Below, in pieces: positions 1 to 10,330 of a DNA stretch of 64,000 bases. The stretch covers positions 2,790,001-2,854,000 of the forward strand of contig OY755171.1 of NCBI GenBank assembly GCA_963576735.1, read 5' to 3'. Every line of letters begins with the position of its first letter. Positions within the stretch are counted from its first letter, which is position 1. Origin of the DNA: Bedellia somnulentella (lineage: Eukaryota; Arthropoda; Insecta; Lepidoptera; Bedelliidae). The notes under the pieces were generated by a model, which had not been told where the DNA came from, did not search any database, and was given only the letters and a program-made list of their open reading frames with translations. The position numbers and the translations under genes are program-made.

Positions 1-1260
1 GACAGTAGGACCAACTATATCCATCCAAACTTTCTTAGCATCTGTGAGATCGATGATCTCTGCCGAACTTAAAGCTTTACTAATGATGCTTAAGAAAAGA
101 TTGTAATTGGCAAAACCAGATGACAAGAAAGCTGGTAAGGCTATACTTGAAACGCTGCGGATGCCAATACCACCGTACCGTATTGGGAGCGTGGCTTGTG
201 TCCAGCAGCGTTCATTTAAGGAAATGTTGAGAATTTTGATCAAAGTGTTTTTAATCACGTTGTCTATGTCCGAAAGGACTGAGATTTGCCTCCATAAACC
301 AGAACATCTCAGTACATAAGTAAATTTTGGAACAAACAAACAATACTTTATTATTGTATATGCTACATGAGGGTTAAGTTGTGCCAATAAAGAAGATGAT
401 TCCTGAAATTTAGAAATTTTTTCTGCTATAAATTTTGGAATAGAATCATCCAGAACTGGGGCACCTAGGAGGCGAAGCGAAGCCGAATTTAAAATTTTGA
501 TACCTGGGGCTAATGAATTGAATTTTGATTGCATTTCTGTAACAGTTTCTTTGTTTAAATCGGGGCCAAAATACAGTTCACACTTTTCATAATTCAAATC
601 TAGACCAATTTTTTTGAATTCTTCTATTATTGTTTTCAAATCGTTTATAACTTGTTTTGCCTCGCCTCCAATGGTGCCGTCATCCAGGTACCACACATTA
701 AACTTGGAGGCTAAGTTTTTGATGTGTGGGTGTATAGCCAAACTGAATATAGCTGGGCCCAGAGGGTCACCTTGCTGGCAACCGACACATGAATTTAATA
801 ATTTTCCACGGTAGATCAATTTAGTAGGTTTGCTATAGCATTGCCAAAGGTAATTGTATAAAGCTGGAGTTTGTTCTTTGACTGCAGCCAGCAAGGCGGC
901 TCTATCAACTGAGTTGAAAGCATTCTTTACATCCACTTTCAACAGAACGTCACTTCGGCAATGCTGCAGGAAAGCACGAACACTGTGAACAGCTGCTTCA
1001 CAGCCGCCGCTGGTTCCGAAACCTAGTTGAACAGGTTGGAAGTAGTTTTTTATGTCCGTTACATGCTTACAGCATATTTTGGATACCAGCCGGCGGATAG
1101 TGTTTCCCACAGCGATTGGCCTGATACCTCCGTCTTTCTTTTTCAAAGCACACAGACTCGCCCCGTATAAAAGATCTGTGATGGTTTGAGATACTTTACC
1201 ACTCAGGCAGAGATTAACTAACTGCGTTATCTCATCCAAAAGAATACATAATAATACTTG
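1..1260 (-). CDS. Reverse transcriptase ORF with YLDDG box, open at left edge
   Basis: The minus strand is open for 420 codons, from a stop at 1261-1263 to the window edge, with no internal stop. RT motifs follow in order: a KKKDGGIRPIA-type block near 1100-1145, the LGFGTSGG block near 1000-1025, motif A (VDVKNAFNSVD, 904-942), motif B (QQGDPLGP, about 757-782) and motif C (VWYLDDG, about 673-693). Motif C has Leu where LINE elements normally have YADD or YVDD, and motif B has the GDPLGP form. I see no start Met near 1260, so the 5' end is probably truncated or fused to the repeat at 1246-1477. RT identity is secure; the clade is not. The endonuclease lies outside the window or is absent. 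No in-frame decay suggests recent activity or selection. Confidence 0.75.
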
Positions 1261-1477
1261 TTACATATAGGATATAGGTAACAAGTCGTTCAGTCTATGG
1301 TAAATCGCCCGCCTGGAAGGACGTCTTAGGTAACATCAGAAAATTGTGACATTTTTAACACGCTTTTATTAGGTCGACCTGTATGTATGTAACTATGTAA
1401 TCAAATCTAAGAAAACTAATTTAACCATCTTCTAAAGGTCATAGCGTTATGAAAATTGGCAGTTGTATGTGATTTCG
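1246..1477. repeat. Unclassified interspersed repeat between the RT ORF and the minisatellite
   Basis: No coding potential is visible. It carries the string ACACGCTTTTATTAGGTCGA near 1354-1375, which I recognise as recurrent in lepidopteran repeats, but I cannot assign a class. Confidence 0.3.
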
Positions 1478-2010
1478 ATGACAATACAATAATATGGTAC
1501 TGTCGAGCTGATCTGATGATGGAGCCGGAAGATATGAACTGGAACTTCATGATGGATGGTCGTATCATAGCCGTGTTTGGACTTGTTAAAAAGGTCTTGT
1601 AATGAACGTTGACGATGATTAGGTTTCGAGGTCTGATGATGAAGCCGGAAGATAGGCACTAGCATTCCATGATGAAATATCGTATCATAGCCGTGTTTGG
1701 ACTTGTTAGAAAGGTCTTGTAATGAACCTTGACCACGATTAGGTTTTAAGGTCTGAATACAATAATATGGTACTGTCGAGCTCATCTGATGATGGAGCCG
1801 GAAGATATTAACTGGAACTTAATGATGGATGATCGTATTATAGCCGTATTTGGACTTGTTAGAAAGGTCTTGTAATGAACTTTGACCACGAAATGAAGTT
1901 TGACCACGATTAGGTTTCAAGGTCTGAATACAATAATATGGTACTATCAAACTGATCTGATGATGGAGCCGGAAGATTTGAACTGGAACTTCATTATGAA
2001 TATTAGCATA
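1478..2010. repeat. Minisatellite with about 3.5 complex units of 120-172 bp
   Basis: Successive units share CATAGCCGTGTTTGGACTTG, AAGGTCTTGTAATGAAC, TTGACCACGATTAGG and GATGATGGAGCCGGAAGAT. Units run roughly 1478-1563 (partial), 1564-1683, 1684-1838 and 1839-2010. Length differences come from gain or loss of an AATACAATAATATGGTACT block and a local duplication near 1880-1905. The reverse-strand frames are open by chance over parts of this array; I do not regard them as genes. Confidence 0.75.
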
Positions 2011-2012
2011 CG

Positions 2013-2347
2013 ATGTATCGTTACCAACCCATAACGTCCCACTGCTGGGCACGGGTCTCTTGCGTGAGGAAGATATTAGCCATACTTCACCACGGGGGCC
2101 AGCCGGGTTGGTGGAGGTTTGTAAGGCTAGTGGTCACCTTACCGTTAGATGTTATCAAGCCGCCCGTTTGGGTCTCTGACAAAGCTTCACGACTGCTAAC
2201 TTACAATAACAACAGGCACCAACGGCTTTACGTGCCTTGCGAAGCACGGTAGCGCCCGAGATAAATACCATTAGGCGGTTACCCATCCGTGGACGGACCG
2301 CAGCTCGCGTTGCTTAACTTGTAAATACGATCACATCAGTCCAACTG
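2013..2347 (-). mobile_element. 5S-rRNA-like/tRNA-like SINE (minus strand)
   Basis: Read on the minus strand, the element opens with a tRNA-like A-box region (TGTAGCTCAGTTGG near 2337-2347). It continues with GTTAAGCAACG, then GGATGGGTAACCGCCT (2268-2318), which closely resembles the 3' half of eukaryotic 5S rRNA. A GGCACGTAAAGCCGTTGGT block follows, which I recognise as recurrent in lepidopteran repeats. The end (GCCCAGCAGTGGGACGTTAT, 2030-2050) is also a common lepidopteran repeat motif. A Pol III-derived retroposon is the best reading; whether head and body belong to one element is inference. Confidence 0.5.
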
Positions 2348-2459
2348 AGCTACAGGCGCTACTACGATACGATGTATATCAAAGAGTAATAAACTGAATC
2401 TATGATGATAAATTAATAAATGTTTAAAATATGCCATTAGCGAAGACTAAAAAGCGTAA

Positions 2460-2993
2460 AATAAATTAATAGTTTAAAAAACACTAAAAAACACGCTTTT
2501 ATAAGTGCACTTAAAAGTCAAAAATAAATTACGGGTCGTTCAAGTTGTCTCTATTTCTGAGCTGAATTGTAAACTATGTGCTTTTAATTATATTATTTGA
2601 TTGTAAAAGCGTGGGGCGCTGGAGCAGGAAAAACTTTCTTGTAAACAAATACACGAACAAGAACTCTACATTTTGCCACTGTTGACTAGTACTTTGAACA
2701 GACTGTTTAATATAGAGCCTCCAACTAGTGGTGCTGCAACTCTAGTTAGAGTGCCGATCTCTGTAACTTGCTTCCCGAAACATCGCTTAACTTGATTTCT
2801 TAGCAAGGTAAACAAAAAATCTTTCCTTTTCCAGCGCCCCACGCTTTTACAATCAAATATTATAATTAAAAGCACATAGTTTACACTTCAGCCCAGAAAT
2901 AGAGACAACTTGAACGACCCGTAATTTATTTTTGACTTTTAAGTGCACTTATAAAAGCGTGTTTTTTAGTGTTTTTTAAACTATTAATTTATT
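2460..2993. mobile_element. MITE with about 180-bp terminal inverted repeats
   Basis: The left arm (2460-2645, beginning AATAAATTAATAGTTTAAAA) is repeated in reverse complement at 2815-2993. Both arms carry CACTAAAAAACACGCTTTTA and a GCGTGGGGCGCTGG block. A unique centre of about 170 bp (2646-2814) has no transposase. The structure fits a non-autonomous DNA transposon; the superfamily is unclear because no clean target duplication is visible. Confidence 0.75.
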
Positions 2994-3330
2994 AAACTTG
3001 TTCAGTTCGTCAATCAATTTAACTTAACAACTTTTGTCCCGTAAATGTAAGATAAGTCAGATGTTTCAAAATTTATCATTTTTTAAAGTAAACTATGTAT
3101 TAATGTAGCGGTCTTTACAGCATATCGTTTGGTTGAATACGTTTTTCAGAGCAACGCAATTTCGAATGATTTAAAATGAACGATCCGCATTATTTGTTCC
3201 TCGTGACGCTATACTTAAAAAGCTAATTCTTGTAGGTCTCATAAAGAAATTTGTTTGATATGGTAGTATATTATACGTCTTTGGTATACTTACTTGCATT
3301 TAGATGAATGTGTAAAAAGAAACAAAGGAT
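2994..3330. other. No recognisable feature
   Basis: AT-rich sequence with no ORF or repeat that I can identify. Confidence 0.4.
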
Positions 3331-3334
3331 AGAA

Positions 3335-3430
3335 GAATTTCGCACTGACAGCCATTTACACCGTATTTCAATGGCAGAGCGACGGGGGCGTATACCCGAG
3401 GTCGCGGGTTCGATTCCCGCCTGTATCGAA
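3335..3430 (+). repeat. tRNA-like Pol III promoter remnant (SINE head)
   Basis: A B box with a perfect T-arm, GCGGGTTCGATTCCCGC, lies at 3403-3419, preceded by an A-box-like TGGCAGAGCGAC. No matching acceptor stem is found, so it is not a tRNA gene. The T-rich sequence after it (3427-3515) recurs inverted at 5505-5580 and in part at 23410-23450, so a SINE is likely. Confidence 0.5.
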
Positions 3431-3715
3431 ATTTTTCTTTCCTTTTTTTATTCCTTATTTATTAGTAATAATCCCCACATGATGTTTTCATGAACAAAAA
3501 CATTCAAATTGCTGAATTGATGTATTAATGAAAAATTAGAACGTTTTCTATTTAAATATTGTTTGATTATTCTGCTGTCTATACAGGAAATAAGACTATG
3601 ACGCATCTACAATAACCAAAATAATGAATGAAAAATTCACTCCTTAAAATTATAACTGTGATGAACGCATTGAATCAACTCCCTTAAAAAAGTTTAGTTG
3701 GTTTCTTTTTCATAA

Positions 3716-4066
3716 ACATAACATAACATAAACGTTCACGCCGTTTGTCCCCGAAGGGGTTGGCAGAGGTACCAATACATTCTTAACAACAAGTGACAGT
3801 GCCACCTAGTGTCCAAAGTAAGTACCCACGTTTTGCTTAGACAGCGTACTCACGTGATAGAGGCGATAGGCCCGTTTTGTACAAATACACTGTCACATGG
3901 CTAAGTACAACTCGGCCATGTGGGTTTCCTCACGATGTTTTCCCTCACCGTTAACAACCTTGATAAATTTACCACACATATGACTGTAGGTCCGACCCGG
4001 GATTTGAACTCAAGTCTGTCTGTTTACGGGCGGGTGTTCTACCCATTGGATTATCATGTCGTTATA
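3716..4066 (-). mobile_element. tRNA-derived SINE (family T), minus strand
   Basis: On the minus strand there is a tRNA-like head (A box near 4045, B box in GTTCAAATCCCGGGTC form near 4005), a body shared with seven other copies in this window, and a 3' end with CTCTGCCAACCCC, the GGCGTGAACG block (here mutated) and an ATGTT-type tail (3716-3735). Imperfect GTTTCTTTTTCAT-like flanks may be target duplications. Confidence 0.8.
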
Positions 4067-4356
4067 GTTTCCTTTTCCATCGTTTTATTTTATTTTATAA
4101 GTAAGTTTTAGTTTTCATTTGGTAAGTTTCTGTTTGGTAAATAAGATTCAAAGGCTTTTTGAAAAATATAGATACCCATGGACGTCACTAGCTTTCCTAG
4201 TACTTTAATACAACTAACGCCATCGAACATTCAAAATCTGAATAATTTCATATATTGGAAAAATGCATAAGTTATTCCAGTGAACGTTAGATGACGTTAT
4301 ACTTTCTAAGATTAGAGGTTTAACTTTGATACCGGCAATGGTATGTCTTTTTTTAC

Positions 4357-5151
4357 TCAATGTAATAATTTCGGCAAATCGTTTATCATAATCAAGAACT
4401 CCGTGTTTAATAAAGTGTTTAATAATAATAATAACTCCAATGGACCCAAGTTACTTCCTTGACTGACGCCGGAATGAGTATGATACTCGTCAGATAAATG
4501 ACCGCCATAATCCACGTACTGCAGTCTGTTACTTAAATAACTTGCAAAAAGCAGCTTAGAGTGCGGTGTGCAACCCATTTACGATAATTTGGCAAGTATA
4601 ATATCACCATCCGCAGTATCAAAAGCTTTTTTAATGTCAAAGTAGGAGACGTCGACACTCTTTCCAGCATCTATTTGAGGTGTTATTAAAGCCATTAGAT
4701 TTATTAAATTAGTACTAGTGTGTTTTGGTCTAAAACCGTGCTGACTCTCTGACAATTGTGTTCCAATTTGATCTTGAATGCATCTATGTATCCACGATTC
4801 GAACACTTTTGCGAAAGCTGACAAAACTGCTACCGGTAGATAATATGTTACTTCTGAGCTTACTTTGCCTTTAGGTACAGGAACAACACGAGATAACTTC
4901 CATCTATCAGGAAAACGCGCCAGCGCGCTGTTGTGATGGTTATCGAGCCCGTCGCCGCCGCCTCCGCTGCCATTACATCCGGGACGCTGAGGCTTGGCTT
5001 GTTCTGAGCATATACTGATAACATATTTATGTGAATTCTGTTTTTGTGCCTTTACATACAACCAGAACAATTTAGGTTCTTGGGAAAGAACGAATTCCAT
5101 TCTACGTTCATAACTCTGTCTTAAAAAAAAGGGTTTATTTACGAGAAACAA
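4357..5151 (-). pseudogene. Degenerate LINE reverse transcriptase
   Basis: Two in-line minus-strand frames (4579-5151 and 4357-4578) carry RT motifs: RWKLSRVVPVPKG, SQHGFRPKHTST, the motif A region YFDIKKAFDTAD and a damaged motif B, GVSQGSNLGP. A stop separates the frames, and an ATT/TTA-rich run near 4420-4440 has expanded inside the region that should encode motif B to C. A jockey/CR1-type LINE ORF2 is likely. The family differs from the LINE at 30578-35290. No function is expected. Confidence 0.75.
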
Positions 5152-5254
5152 GAGTTAAATAAGGTGGTAGGTTTTTTTTAAATAGTGTTTAGTGTTTTTT
5201 TTAGCTTTGTTTCAACAATTCAACCTTTAATTTAGCTCCTTTAAGTTATAGGAC

Positions 5255-5440
5255 TTTTCTCTATAAATGTTATATAGCCGATCTCAACTTATTCTACTCC
5301 CAACCGTGGCCCATTCAGCAAAAGGACATTTTGTATTACATAATATTACCTTATTTTTAAAGATTTTGTTGAATTCTGTTTTTAGCTCATTGATGAATGA
5401 AAGACAATTCTCTAATGTTTGCTACTTTAAGTCTACCTAC
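5255..5440 (-). pseudogene. Fragment of the 30.6-35.3 kb LINE family (ORF2 linker)
   Basis: This stretch matches 32855-33025 closely (for example TAGGACTTTTCTCTATAAAT and CCCATTCAGCAAAAG), the part of ORF2 between endonuclease and RT. It is isolated and broken. Confidence 0.7.
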
Positions 5441-5645
5441 TTGTTGTCTACCTTTTCAGATAGAATGCAAATGTTGAGAACGCCTGACCATCACATAATT
5501 TGAATGTTTTTGTTCATGAAAACGTCATGTGGGGATTATTATTAATAAATAAAAGATAAACAACGGAAAGAAAAATTTCAAATTATGTGATAGTTAGGCG
5601 TTCTCAACATTTGCATCCTATCTGAAAAGTTAGACAAGTGGCCTT
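5437..5645. repeat. Small foldback element with about 65-bp arms
   Basis: Sequence at 5437-5503 (including ATGCAAATGTTGAGAACGCC) returns in reverse complement at 5576-5643. The loop (5505-5575) is the inverted counterpart of 3427-3515. Confidence 0.6.
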
Positions 5646-5876
5646 CCGAATTTGTAAAACATTATCCCCACCGGTGTAATGACTGGCGGTAAGTATCCCA
5701 TTCATTTATTTAATCTGTTGACAACTTTTCATCCCATCCGACAACATATTCGCTGGGTGCAAAGTAGGGGGTGGGGGAACTCAAATCGATCACTGCGCGC
5801 ACTTTGACAAAAAAAGGAACAATCGGCGGCTAATTAAGTGTAATTGAAATGATGGAAAATATTCATAGTACTAAAA

Positions 5877-6239
5877 GTGACAAATAATGCCAAGTTAATA
5901 TATTTTCACGTGTCGGAAATGAAGGAAAAACATTCATCGACAGTATTTATGCACATAGTTGCAAAGATAAATGTGACTCTGAAGTTGAAACTGAAATATC
6001 AAGCAAGTCGAAGATTATTAAGTTTGACAAAAAAACCAAGCACCAAGGATGTAATACTATTGCAAAGACTTCCGCTCACCAAGCAACCTTGCTTGCAAAT
6101 GCCGGCCTGCTTTTATCCAAATTACAGTAACACTAGAGTCATTATTGATTGTACAGAGTTTCAAGTAGAAATACCATCTACAGTTGATAATCGCGTGTGG
6201 TGCTACTCACACTACAAGAAAGGATTTACTCATAGATAA
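5877..6239 (+). pseudogene. DDE_Tnp_4-type transposase fragment (N-terminal catalytic part)
   Basis: The last 45 codons encode a YPNYSNTRVIIDCTEFQVE-like stretch. This is the block around the first catalytic Asp of DDE_Tnp_4 (PIF/ISL2EU-like) transposases, where TRVIIDCTE is typical. It is followed by CYSHYKKGFT, matching the S-x-YK-x-H block in damaged form. The frame stops at 6239 and the rest of the nuclease is absent. It probably belongs with the later part of the same family found at 15415-15885. Confidence 0.6.
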
Positions 6240-6426
6240 CCCCCTATAGATTCCGCTTACAGGGCAATCGATATCCGCAACACGTTTGTCTAATTGAGTA
6301 GACGTATAAAATTTCACCTACGCACTGTTTCAGTTGCGACCAGAACTAGGAACTGAGTGTTCGTACACCAAAAATATTTATACCACAGATCTGTATTTGA
6401 ATAGATAACGCAAGTGTCAATCCTTG

Positions 6427-7359
6427 TATATGTCGTAGGATGATTTGATGTTTAGGTTTTTTGCAAAAAACCTGGGGATTTTGCAAAAATCCGGATAATT
6501 AGACATCGGTTATAATAATTTCTAATCTTACTAGGTTTTTTGCAAAAAAACTAGTTGGTTTAGTAAGATTGTACTTCTTAAATGCTGATTGGCTGTTTTC
6601 TGATTGCTCGCCTACACTTATTCGGATTGGTTCGTCATTGTGGCATTGAGATATTATAGCTAGAGTTATAAAGGGTAAGAAATGACAATACTTATTTGAT
6701 ACTAGGAATAAATTTTTTTTTACTCTTTTGTTGGTGTAAAATTACAATCACGTTCGGACATATGATACACAGATCAAGTTACCCCAAACTAAGTAACATT
6801 TGTATAATAGGATACTAACTCAGCGATATATTTAATATAATATAATACACATTTGCTCATCACATAAATCTTATTCTCAGCGAGGATCAAACCCGCAACC
6901 TCCAGACCGAAAAGCTAGTCACCTATCCACTCGGCCACGGACGTCTTCAATATAGGTAGGAACAATAAAGTAAGTACGTTTTAAATTGTAGTATTGAGGT
7001 ATTATAGCTAGAGTTATAAAGGGAAACGACAATACTATTTTTATACTTAGGATCTTTTTGTAACTAATATTAAAATAACAATCAAATTAAATGTAGGTAG
7101 GAACAATGTAGTAAGTACGTCTTAATTAACAACCAATCAGAGATGACGTGTTTATGAGGCACTGCAAGCGACCAATCAGTGTACAGTATTCATAAAAACT
7201 GACATTTCGTTTCGGAGTCATACTAAACCAACTAGTTTTTTTGCAAAAATCCTGGTAAGATTAGAAAATACGATAACCGCTGTCTAATTATCCGGATTTT
7301 TGCAAAATCCCTAGGTTTTTTGCAATAAACCTGAACATCAAATCATCCTACGACATATA
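6427..7359. mobile_element. 933-bp TIR element with hairpin-rich ends
   Basis: Terminal inverted repeats of about 145 bp (6427-6577 and 7214-7359) begin TATATGTCGTAGGATGATTT. Each arm contains several small palindromes built on TTTTTTGCAAAAAA and is close to identical to the other. The interior holds two direct copies of TATTATAGCTAGAGTTATAA (near 6650 and 6998), two copies of TAGGTAGGAACAAT (6954, 7094) and a tRNA-like segment. No transposase is present; it is a non-autonomous DNA transposon of unknown superfamily. Confidence 0.75.
6868..6950 (-). repeat. tRNA Ser/Leu-like SINE head inside the TIR element
   Basis: Minus strand: CCGTGGCCGAGTGGATAGG (A box) and GTTGCGGGTTTGATCC (B box) about 45 bp apart. 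No acceptor-stem pairing is seen, so it is not a tRNA gene. Confidence 0.55.
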
Positions 7360-8150
7360 GAAACCAAGCGTGCCATTATTTTTCCACCTACTGTGACGTC
7401 ACATGAGTAATTTAGTGATAAGAACTTCCCGTCCGCGCGTAAACGATTCAATCGATTATATTCGAGTGCATCGACAGACGAATGATAAATCGACAGAAGA
7501 ATGATAAATCTAGAATTATACGTGTTTTTTATTGTTGCTATTTTCTCATGGTCTCATGTTTATTCTGGACAACTCTTTCTAAATTATTTTCCTCAAATTT
7601 ATTTCCTCTAAATTATTTAGGAGAACAACGATCTAAATCAGTGAGTTAGTGAGTCAGTCAGTCAGTCAGTGTGTAGTACAGTAGGTTTTGTTATTATAAT
7701 AACTTGCCGAGAATAAATTTTATCTACAAAAAGGAAATCTAGTAGAAGGCGCTATGACAAAATAAAATCCAACGCAGAACGAAGTCGGCTTAGAAAAAAA
7801 AAACAAATAAAATTACGTGTAGGGAAAGAAAAATAGTCAAGTTTTTTTTCACTGTCTGTCTCCAGGCTTTATGTCGTAAACGGTGATAGTTAGAAGCTGA
7901 AATTTTCACAAATGATGTATTTTTGTTGACGCTATAACAACAAATACTAAAAAGTAAATTAAGGGGTTTCCCCATACAATTAAGAAACGTGTTTTTTCCG
8001 TATTTGTTTGCTCAATATTAAATATCACCTTTCCAAATAAATAATTAAATAACAGTAAAGTAAATATCTAACGAGGCCTCCCATACAAGCCGTAATTTTC
8101 TATTATAGATGATAGTGGGGAACCCTTCGTTTGTTCTTTACTGGAAATAA
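7360..8150. other. No gene seen
   Basis: AT-rich spacer. A short (CAGT)n-like run lies at 7640-7675. Nothing else is recognisable. Confidence 0.4.
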
Positions 8151-8159
8151 AAAAAAATA

Positions 8160-8642
8160 GTGTAGCAAAGTTTTCAACATTCGCTGAATATGGAGCATTA
8201 TCAGAAGCAGTAACAGAATTAAATTTTCTCATTTGTGTAATGAATGATGCCTTTTTTAAAGTTTGTAAACCAGTAAAAATCTATGAAGATAATTCGAATT
8301 ATGAAAACTTTACAAATAATTCTAAGCACATTGAAGTTCACTATCATTTTGTAAATGAAAATGTTAAGTTTATATAAATAGCTGCAGACGTACTGTTATT
8401 ACTATGTATTCGAAATTACTGATTGTGGACCCAATTTAGCGAAACCATTTGTTTAAATTATGTCATTGGATATTTTATATGTGTGCTAAATAACGTTTTT
8501 TTTTCTTTCTTTTCTTAAGCAAGGAAGTAATAAAAATAGAGTCAGAAAATTATATTGCAGATATATTTACAAAAGCTTTGGGAAATGTTAAATTTACTAA
8601 ATTTGAAAAAAAAATACTTAAAGGAGTAAAGTTCCCTAGTTG
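8160..8642 (+). pseudogene. Copia retrotransposon RNase H / pol C-terminus remnant
   Basis: Reading 8160-8377 gives the Copia RNase H landmarks: FAEYGALSEAVTE, then KIYEDNS (second acidic residue), then NNSKHIEVHYHFV. A block of about 140 bp (8378-8517) interrupts the frame. The expected pol end then resumes at 8518-8642 with IADIFTKALG, ending in a TAG near 8640. Gag, protease, integrase and RT are not found nearby. It is a dead, truncated copy with an internal insertion. Confidence 0.75.
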
Positions 8643-9689
8643 ATAATTATAATTACTGTAATACTTAAGAAGCTTTGTCATATTATTATTGTTTTACAAT
8701 ATAAAAACTGACACATACCACATGTTAAAAAATGTAGCTGTATGAAAAAGTGTTACTAAAATTAAACTGTTATTAAATAAATACAAGGTTAAACCAAGAG
8801 TGTTCCAATTAATTTATTTAACAGGAACATTGTAGTAATAAAAATATTTTAGATACATGAAACACCCATCGCGAATATTATCAATCCTCTGTTCTCAAAA
8901 TCGATTAGAATTAGAATCGAATACAACTAACTGTACAGGTACAACACAATTTCCTTAAAATGTCAAAAATATGACAATAGCCACCGTACCATGAAGCTGA
9001 TTGACAAGTGAAAATATCATTCATTTTAATGTTCATTGCGTGTTTTAATAGATAAGCCATACTAGATAGCTTTGTAACTAAAAGCGGCAATGTATTGTAA
9101 ATTATGTGATACACACTCGGTTAAATGTTTTTCAGTGTAAAACCACAATGAACATGAAATAATTGATTTTGCAATAAAAACCACTTAATTTAACAATAAA
9201 GTGACCTACCAATGAAAGGAAATCTTTCCATTAATTTGTCCCGCTTTATTTGGATAGTTTTAGCAACTTAATACGGCAAAATGTGGCATTTTTTACATTT
9301 GGCTTGACACCGAGAACGTTCAAGCGCGGACTCAATCAAATGGCGCTAAACTAAGGTAATTTTACTCAGTTTTTACACGCGAAGTACATGCACTTGCGTG
9401 CGTCATCTATTCAAATACAGATCTGTGATTTATACATACTCTTTTATTTATTACTATTGCTTTGAAATGCCTACAAGTTCAATAAAGCGGTGTGGGAAAT
9501 CAACTTCAAAATACAACTACCAAAAAGACGGTATTACATTCCAACACTAAGCATAAAATCATAATTGAATTGCAATTCAAGAGATCAATTTAAACTGGTG
9601 AATACCATAGTTCCGTCACATTCACTCTTTACGTTGATTGTGATTACGTCTTTTTCTAGCAAAACGTCAAGGGTGATCGGAGATACTTT
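8643..9689. other. No gene seen
   Basis: AT-rich spacer. A stretch near 9388-9435 is an inverted match of about 45 bp to 6371-6415 (around ACAGATCTGTATTTGAATAG), possibly an old repeat. No ORF is convincing. Confidence 0.4.
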
Positions 9690-9775
9690 TAGAACGGAAT
9701 GGTTAGGAACGGAAACTACGAAGCCAATCCGGTCCGGAGGTTGCAGGTTCGATTCCGATTTGAGAACAACATTTA
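9690..9775 (+). repeat. tRNA-like SINE fragment
   Basis: The B box GGTTGCAGGTTCGATTCCG lies at 9739-9757, preceded by an A-box-like region. No acceptor-stem pairing is seen. Confidence 0.45.
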
Positions 9776-9866
9776 TATGATGAGCATAAATGATTGTTTC
9801 TTAGTCTTAGGTAGTATTCATATGTGTATTATATTTAAATATATCGTTAAGTTAGTATACCATAAC

Positions 9867-10231
9867 CGTGATAGCCCAGTGGGTAGAACACTCGGTTATC
9901 GTGCAAACGACTAGTGTTCAAATCCTGGGTCGGGCCTACACCAATTTGTCTTTTCTAAAGACATATGTGTGGTTAATTTATCATGGTTGTTAACGGTGAG
10001 GGAAAACATCGTGAGGAAACCCACATGGCTGAGTTGTACTTAGTCATGTGACAGTGTATTCGTACAAAACGGCGATAGGCCTGCCCCCTATCACGTGAGT
10101 ACACTGTCCATGCAAAACGTGGGTACTCTAAACACCAGGTGACAAAGTCACGTGATGTTCAGAAGTATTAGTACCTCTGCCAACCCCTTCGGGGATATTC
10201 GGCGTGAACGTTTATGTTATGTTATGTTATG
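9867..10231 (+). mobile_element. Full-length tRNA-derived SINE (family T) with 14-bp target duplication
   Basis: The best family T copy. The tRNA-like head (A box in GATAGCCCAGTGGGTAG, B box in GTGTTCAAATCCTGG) is followed by a conserved body. The 3' end reads CTCTGCCAACCCCTTCGGGG, then GGCGTGAACG and (ATGTT)n. Perfect target duplications TAGTATACCATAAC lie at 9853-9866 and 10232-10245, giving exact ends. Other copies in the window are mostly older or truncated. Confidence 0.92.
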
Positions 10232-10330
10232 TAGTATACCATAACACGAGTCTTACTTAGTTTGGGGCTAACTTAATCTGTGTATCATATGTCCGTATAA
10301 AGAATAGAATATAATACTGAATAATGATGA

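Noticed and set aside
1447..2252. Short ORFs over the minisatellite and the 5S-like SINE
   Set aside because: Repeat units read through by chance; no domain and no conservation of frame.
3403..3419. A functional tRNA gene at the perfect T-arm
   Set aside because: No acceptor stem or anticodon arm can be paired; it is a SINE head.
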